This document shows positions 59,340 through 64,000 of a DNA stretch of 64,000 nucleotides, piece after piece. Source of the stretch: Bdellovibrio bacteriovorus (GTDB lineage Bacteria; Bdellovibrionota; Bdellovibrionia; Bdellovibrionales; Bdellovibrionaceae); contig NZ_LUKE01000005.1 in NCBI RefSeq assembly GCF_001592735.1, positions 79,245 to 143,244 of the forward strand, read 5' to 3'. Below the pieces are notes generated by a model. The model had not been told where the DNA came from. It saw nothing but the letters and a program-made list of their open reading frames with translations, and did no database searches. Made by a program: the position numbers and the translations under genes. The stretch's first letter is position 1; the number at the start of each line of letters is the position of its first letter.

Positions 59340-60734
59340 CTAGCGGGGACCAGTCATATCTTCGGGTCTTACAATCTTATCAAATTGCTCGCCCGTGAGG
59401 AGTCCAAGATTGATGGCTTCTTCGCGGAGTGTTGTGCCGTTTTTATGAGCAGTTTTAGCAATTTTGGCTGCATTATCGTAGCCAATGTGAGGATTCAAAG
59501 ACGTCACCAGCATTAATGACTGTTCAACGTGTTTTTGGATTTGCTTTTTATTGGCTTCAATACCCGAAACACAGTGATCAGTGAACGATTCACAGGCGTC
59601 GGCAATCAAGCGAATTGAGTTTAACACGTTAAACACAATCAGTGGCTTAAAGACGTTCAGTTCAAAATGGCCGTTAGAACCGCCGACAGAAACGGCGACG
59701 TTATTCCCCATCACTTGGGCACAGACCATGGTCATAGCTTCGCTTTGAGTGGGGTTTACTTTCCCCGGCATGATCGAGCTGCCCGGTTCATTTTCTGGAA
59801 GGTTTAATTCACCGATACCTGAACGAGGTCCAGATCCCAACAAACGAATGTCATTGGCGATTTTCATCAAAGACACTGCGGCCGAGTTCAACGCGCCACT
59901 GACTTCGACCAAAGCATCATGAGACGCCAAGGCTTCGAATTTATTTTCAGCAGAAACAAACGGAATCTTAGTTTCTTTAGCAATTGCTTCTGCGGCTTGA
60001 ACCGCGAATTTTGGATGCGTGTTTAGACCCGTTCCAACAGCGGTGCCACCCAATGCCAGTTCATGTAAGTGCGGCAAGGTGTTTTTCACGCGTTGAATGG
60101 CATGTTTCATTTGTGTCGCGTAACCAGAAAACTCTTGTCCCAAAGTCAATGGTGTTGCGTCCATCAAATGAGTGCGACCGATTTTAACGATATCTTTGAA
60201 TTCGTTTTGTTTTACGACGAGAGCTTTATGCAGCTTTTCCATCATTGGAATTAAACGATGATGAACTTGTTCCGCGACGGCAATGTGCATGGCTGTTGGG
60301 AAGGTGTCGTTGGAAGATTGGCCTTTGTTCACATCGTCATTGGGGTGAATGTCTTTGCTTGGAAGATTTAAACCCATCATGTTCATCGCGCGATTAGCGA
60401 TAACTTCATTGGCATTCATATTTGTCTGCGTGCCCGAGCCTGTTTGCCATACCACTAGTGGAAAGTGCGCATCTAATTTCCCGGCAATCACTTCATCTGC
60501 GGCCGCCACGATGACTTCCGCTTTTTTACCATCAAGCAAGTTCAAGCTTTGATTGGTTAAAGCCGCACATTTTTTTAAAATACCTAAAGCACGAATCATC
60601 TCACGCGGAAAACGATCCCCACCGATTTTAAAGTTTTGAGTGGATCGCTGTGTTTGAGCTCCCCAAAATTTATCTGCAGGAACCTGAACATCACCCATGG
60701 TGTCTTTTTCAATACGGAAATTCTGTGTTGTCAT
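59340..60734 (-). CDS. fumC: Fumarate hydratase, class II
   Basis: 464 residues, the usual FumC length. Landmarks are [91 protein letters not shown] and the signature [16 protein letters not shown] with the catalytic Ser. It hydrates fumarate to L-malate in the TCA cycle and needs no Fe-S cluster. Transcription likely continues into the unknown gene below. Confidence 0.97.
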   Translation of the reverse strand: MTTQNFRIEKDTMGDVQVPADKFWGAQTQRSTQNFKIGGDRFPREMIRALGILKKCAALTNQSLNLLDGKKAEVIVAAADEVIAGKLDAHFPLVVWQTGSGTQTNMNANEVIANRAMNMMGLNLPSKDIHPNDDVNKGQSSNDTFPTAMHIAVAEQVHHRLIPMMEKLHKALVVKQNEFKDIVKIGRTHLMDATPLTLGQEFSGYATQMKHAIQRVKNTLPHLHELALGGTAVGTGLNTHPKFAVQAAEAIAKETKIPFVSAENKFEALASHDALVEVSGALNSAAVSLMKIANDIRLLGSGPRSGIGELNLPENEPGSSIMPGKVNPTQSEAMTMVCAQVMGNNVAVSVGGSNGHFELNVFKPLIVFNVLNSIRLIADACESFTDHCVSGIEANKKQIQKHVEQSLMLVTSLNPHIGYDNAAKIAKTAHKNGTTLREEAINLGLLTGEQFDKIVRPEDMTGPR

Positions 60735-60770
60735 AAAATCCTCTTTAAGGTCTTTTTAAAAAATTAAAAT

Positions 60771-61529
60771 CTATCTTCGCGCCACTTGTCCAACGTGAGC
60801 TTGGTCCGTGGGATAAATAACGAGCTCTTGAATATTCACATGAGCTGGTCTTGCCACACACCACGCAATCGTTTCCGCGATATCGGAAGCTGAAAGTGGT
60901 GTCATACCCTCATAAACTTTGTCGGCTTTAGCTTGATCTCCAAGACGGACGACAGAAAATTCCGTATTCACCATACCGGGCTCGATATTGGTAACGCGAA
61001 TTTTTGTTCCCAGAAGATCCATACGCAGACCTTCTGAAAGGGCTCTGACAGCGAATTTGCTAGCACAATACACCCCGCCCCCCGGGTAAGTCCATCTTCC
61101 TGCAACAGAACCTAGATTGACAATGTGTCCTGAATTTTTCTGCACCAAATAGGGCAAAATCCCGCGAGTCATGTAAAGGAGCCCTTTGACGTTGGTGTCG
61201 ATCATCGTGTCCCAGTCCTCTAAGCTCGCCTCTTGCATTTTCTCAATCCCCTTTGCAAGACCTGCGTTATTGACCAGCAGCTCCAGCTTTTTCAGGGTTG
61301 GGTCATGGGTCTTTAAGAAGCTTGCGACCTCTTCCTTAGACGTCAGATCAAAACAGGCCGTTTCCACCGAAATTTGCGGGAACTCTTTTGTGAGAATGCT
61401 TTTTAATTCTTTCAATTTTTCTTCGCGCCGACCGGTCGCTAAAATTGAAAAACCCGCTGCGGCCAGTGACTTGGCGGTGGCCCAACCGATACCGGCGGTC
61501 GCCCCTGTGATTAAAGCCCATTTTGACAT
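60771..61529 (-). CDS. Short-chain dehydrogenase/reductase, YdfG-like
   Basis: 252 residues. The classical SDR pattern is complete: TGATAGIG (8-15) for NAD(P), ATGRREEKL with an Arg favouring NADP, CFDLTS, NNAGLAKG, NLGSVAGRW with the catalytic Ser and YCASKFA with Tyr and Lys. The region IEPGMVNTEFSVVRLGD matches the YdfG group, which oxidises 3-hydroxy acids such as L-allo-threonine. The substrate is not certain. The start nearly abuts the divergent YchJ region. Confidence 0.9.
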   Translation of the reverse strand: MSKWALITGATAGIGWATAKSLAAAGFSILATGRREEKLKELKSILTKEFPQISVETACFDLTSKEEVASFLKTHDPTLKKLELLVNNAGLAKGIEKMQEASLEDWDTMIDTNVKGLLYMTRGILPYLVQKNSGHIVNLGSVAGRWTYPGGGVYCASKFAVRALSEGLRMDLLGTKIRVTNIEPGMVNTEFSVVRLGDQAKADKVYEGMTPLSASDIAETIAWCVARPAHVNIQELVIYPTDQAHVGQVARR

Positions 61530-61623
61530 GAAAAACCTCGTTCAAAAACGATATCAGCCCAAGGCGCAAATGGGAAAAATTTCCGACTTGATGCGCCGCC
61601 CACAAGTCTGGTATGAAAGCCCT

Positions 61624-62031
61624 ATGAAATGCCCTTGTGGATCTAACAAAGAATATGCCGCCTGCTGTGGACTTTTTCACTCTGGAGAAGCCCAAGCCCC
61701 TACTGCCGAACAACTCATGCGCTCACGTTACGCCGCGTTTGTTAAAAACGACATGACGTATTTGCAAGAGACAACCGACCCGCAAACTTTGACCTCTATC
61801 GATGAAGAGGCCAATAGAGAATGGGCCGAGCACGCGCAGTTTAAAAAATTAGAGATCCTTAGCGCCGAAGAAAAAGGCACTAAAGGCATTGTCGAATTTA
61901 AAGCCCACTATGCCCTGGATGGCGAAGACTATATTCACCACGAGATCAGCACTTTCCGCAAACAAGCCGGTCAATGGTTTTTTAAATCCGGCAAAATCAA
62001 AGAAGAAAAGCCCGAGAAAGCAAAGTCATGA
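61624..62031 (+). CDS. YchJ-family SEC-C motif protein
   Basis: 135 residues from MKCPCGSNKEYAACCG, which is the SEC-C zinc-binding start of YchJ (UPF0225). The body LFHSGEAQAPTAEQLMRSRYAAFVKNDMTYLQETT and WAEHAQFKKLEILS match that family. Upstream in-frame ATGs would extend into the divergent SDR promoter and are less likely. The function of YchJ is unknown. Overlaps the next gene by four bases (ATGA). Confidence 0.85.
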   Translation: MKCPCGSNKEYAACCGLFHSGEAQAPTAEQLMRSRYAAFVKNDMTYLQETTDPQTLTSIDEEANREWAEHAQFKKLEILSAEEKGTKGIVEFKAHYALDGEDYIHHEISTFRKQAGQWFFKSGKIKEEKPEKAKS

Positions 62032-62534
62032 AATACTGGTTGATGAAATCGGAACCCGACGTTTTTTCGATTGATAACTTAAAAAAAGACAAAACCACAT
62101 GGTGGGAAGGTGTGCGCAATTATCAAGCACGCAACTTTATGAAAGACATGCAAGTGGGTGATGAAGTTTTATTTTATCACTCTAATGCTGAACCCCCGGG
62201 AGTGGCGGGAATCGCAAAAGTTTCTAAATTAGCCGAACCCGATGCAGCCCAATTTGATAAAAAATCTGAATATCATGACCCAAAAGCCACCAAAGAAAAA
62301 CCCATCTGGTTTTGTGTGCAAGTGGCTTTTGTGGAAAAGTTTGATGAAGTCATCTCGTTAGCTGACTTGCGTGGTAACGACAAATTGCAGGACATGCTGG
62401 TCCTGCAAAAGGGCTCACGCCTCAGTGTGCAGCCGGTTGAAAAAAAGCACTTCGACCTTGTAAAAAAAATGGCGGCGGCTAGCGCGCGCGAGTCCGCAGA
62501 GCGTAAGGCCAGCGGCCTGAAGCTGAAGCAGTAG
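62028..62534 (+). CDS. EVE-domain protein
   Basis: 168 residues: MKYWLMKSEPDVFSIDNL, TTWWEGVRNYQARNFMKDMQVGDEVLFYHSN and PIWFCVQV are the EVE (PUA-like) hallmarks, as in thymocyte nuclear protein 1. The aromatic cage binds modified bases, and some bacterial EVE proteins are tied to modified-DNA restriction or RNA modification. Here it sits between YchJ and a tRNA dihydrouridine synthase, so an RNA-modification context is more natural. A basic Lys/Ala/Ser tail ends the protein. Confidence 0.9.
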   Translation: MKYWLMKSEPDVFSIDNLKKDKTTWWEGVRNYQARNFMKDMQVGDEVLFYHSNAEPPGVAGIAKVSKLAEPDAAQFDKKSEYHDPKATKEKPIWFCVQVAFVEKFDEVISLADLRGNDKLQDMLVLQKGSRLSVQPVEKKHFDLVKKMAAASARESAERKASGLKLKQ

Positions 62535-62541
62535 GAAATCT

Positions 62542-63492
62542 ATGAAACTGTTTTTAGCTCCGATGGAAGGTGTTGTTGATTGGGTTATGCGTGATACGCT
62601 GACTCGTATTGGCGGCATTGATCAATGCGTGACGGAATTTTTACGCGTCACGGATCGTCTTCATCCGGAGATGGTTTTTTATAAAAACTGTCCAGAACTA
62701 AAAACCGGTTCAAGAACCCGCTGGGGCACACCTGTTTTTGTGCAACTGTTGGGCGGCCAAGCCGAACCCTTAGCCATAAATGCCCAACGAGCCGCCAAAC
62801 TGGGAGCTTTGGGAATTGATCTTAACTTTGGCTGCCCGGCTAAAACCGTAAATCGTCATGACGGCGGCGCAAGTCTTTTAAAATCCTGTGATCGCGTGCA
62901 TACAATTGTTAAAACCGTGCGTGATGCCGTTCCGGCCCATGTTCCGGTCACGGCCAAAATTCGCTTAGGATTTGATGATCCCACAAAATGTATTGAAATT
63001 GCTCAAGCCGTTGAAGAGGCTGGTGCCACTTGGCTGACCGTCCACTGCCGCACGAAAACCGATGGTTACAAACCACCCGCTTATTGGGAATGGATTCCGC
63101 GTATCAAAGAAAACGTGAAAATGAAAATCATCGCAAACGGCGAAATCTGGAATGTCGCGGATTTTTATCGCTGTGTTGAAGTCACACAATGTGAAGACTA
63201 TATGGTCGGCCGAGGTGTGATGAGCAATCCCTATATCTTCCGTCAAATCAAACAGTCTCTGCACGACCAAGAAGTGGAAGAAATGAACTGGGCCCGCGCC
63301 AAAGCTCTTTTACCGCAGTTTTTTGAATCTAGTACTTTGTATATTAACGACTATTTTGCGGTGTCTAGAACCAAACAATGGATGAAGGCTTTATCGCTAA
63401 AAAACCAAGAGGCTAAGTCGGTCTTTGATGAAATCAAGGTCTTAAAAAAACCTGTCGAGTTTCGCGAAAAATTAGAATTTATCTGTCAGTAA
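62542..63492 (+). CDS. dusC: tRNA-dihydrouridine synthase, DusC type
   Basis: 316 residues, as E. coli DusC (315). Dus motifs are LAPMEGVVDWVMRDTLTRIGG, PVFVQLLGG, GIDLNFGCPAKTVNRHDGGA with the catalytic Cys, VTAKIRLGFDD, VHCRTKTDGYKPPAYWEWI and ANGEIWNVADF. It reduces a specific uridine in tRNA using FMN and NADPH; DusC acts at position 16 in E. coli. Third gene of an apparent YchJ-EVE-Dus operon. Confidence 0.9.
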   Translation: MKLFLAPMEGVVDWVMRDTLTRIGGIDQCVTEFLRVTDRLHPEMVFYKNCPELKTGSRTRWGTPVFVQLLGGQAEPLAINAQRAAKLGALGIDLNFGCPAKTVNRHDGGASLLKSCDRVHTIVKTVRDAVPAHVPVTAKIRLGFDDPTKCIEIAQAVEEAGATWLTVHCRTKTDGYKPPAYWEWIPRIKENVKMKIIANGEIWNVADFYRCVEVTQCEDYMVGRGVMSNPYIFRQIKQSLHDQEVEEMNWARAKALLPQFFESSTLYINDYFAVSRTKQWMKALSLKNQEAKSVFDEIKVLKKPVEFREKLEFICQ

Positions 63493-63496
63493 GAAT

Positions 63497-64000
63497 TTAT
63501 TTATGTTGTTCGGAAAGCATCTTTTCAATTTTATCTAAGCGCGCTTTCATCTCTTGGTTTTCTTTTTTGAGCTCCGCATTTTCCGCTTTCACAGAGGCAA
63601 TCTCTCGGGATTGGGCATCAGTGATTTTTAAAATCTCCTTGATAGATTCAATCACGGGGGCAATTAAATTCGCATAACTTACCGCCAAGAAGCCTTGATC
63701 ATTTTTTTTCACGGCCTCAGGGAATACTTTTTCCACATCTTGCGCGATCAGACCGACTTCATGGCCCGCGCCATTTTTTTTCTGATCTTTCCAATCATAG
63801 TAAATACCCTGAAGAGACGTGATCTTTTCTAAGGCATCCGCCGAATTTATTTTTTCAATATTTGTTTTTAAGCGAATATCGGAAGTTTGCGTGAAACCAC
63901 CCGGTGCATTGACCACGCCCGTTTGGTAAATAGACACCAGAGACGATCCCCCAAATCCACCCGAAGTTCCGCCCGAGCCAAGAATCAACGTGGCTCCGTT
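63497..64000 (-). CDS. C-terminus of a fibre-type protein with S74 intramolecular chaperone (partial)
   Basis: At least 167 residues; the frame stays open to the right edge. A Gly/Ser-rich collar is followed by the S74 auto-cleaving chaperone: TSDIRLKTNIEKI with the cleavage-site Ser-Asp pair, LQGIYYDWKDQ, HEVGLIAQDVEKVFPEAV and FLAVSYANLIAPVIESIKEI, then a trimeric coiled coil (EIASVKAENAELKKENQEMK). S74 chaperones fold trimeric phage tail fibres; in Bdellovibrio, chimeric trimeric fibres for prey recognition carry such ends, so this gene is a candidate adhesin. The start is outside the window. Confidence 0.9.
   Translation of the reverse strand, partial: NGATLILGSGGTSGGFGGSSLVSIYQTGVVNAPGGFTQTSDIRLKTNIEKINSADALEKITSLQGIYYDWKDQKKNGAGHEVGLIAQDVEKVFPEAVKKNDQGFLAVSYANLIAPVIESIKEILKITDAQSREIASVKAENAELKKENQEMKARLDKIEKMLSEQHK

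Overview
The window reads as ordinary chromosome from a Bdellovibrio-like predatory bacterium (Bdellovibrionota). I infer this from the two TIGR02147-type regulators, the many small exported proteins of unknown function, the C-terminal S74 chaperone end of a fibre-type protein, and the mix of housekeeping genes (ahcY, map, orn, ettA, fumC, dusC, bolA). No rRNA, CRISPR array, insertion sequence or prophage is visible. There is one tRNA (Asp, GTC).

Layout. 1-9 kb: a partial gene, a TfoX-like protein, a striking MerR-HTH fusion to a degenerate DNA polymerase III alpha core, a DUF4336 protein, a Cys-rich exported protein resembling stanniocalcin, a coupled pair of membrane genes, DUF1904, a large metallo-beta-lactamase-fold protein and a DUF4442 protein. 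9-22 kb: exported hydrolase, YaiI family, large U32 (RlhA-like) protein, chorismate mutase, RlmI-like methyltransferase, cupin oxygenase, MTH1-like Nudix, an operon of three tiny hydrophilic proteins plus an AHSA1 protein, an EamA exporter, a DTW enzyme and a P1 peptidase. 22-31 kb: the most lineage-specific part, with a TIGR02147 regulator coupled to a frameshifted exported protein, a subtilase-CAP lipoprotein, STAS and (frameshifted) PP2C genes, a papain-like protease, a TPR protein and tRNA-Asp. 31-46 kb: HMA protein, response regulator, orn, AlkC-like glycosylase, an exported-exported-TIGR02147 operon, MscS, two GNATs, ahcY-map, a SWIB/H1-like protein, a J-domain protein, a multi-hairpin intergenic region and ettA. 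46-64 kb: a ParA-partner-BolA operon, an operon of NodB-type deacetylase, trypsin-like lipoprotein and large lipoprotein, RluA-type synthase, GapN-like dehydrogenase, glutamine amidotransferase, Rep/UvrD helicase, fumC, SDR, YchJ, EVE, dusC and the fibre-protein C-terminus.

Most genes sit in short operons with start/stop overlaps (TAATG or ATGA). The strongest candidate for something undescribed is the MerR-pseudo-polymerase fusion at 1589-3124. Others are the stanniocalcin-like exported protein, the micro-protein operon at 17646-18141, a 12-residue motif shared by two unrelated small proteins, a 34-bp perfect inverted repeat bracketing the ahcY terminator, and two genes broken by one base in homopolymer runs. 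All function calls come from reading translated sequence by eye; no database search was run.
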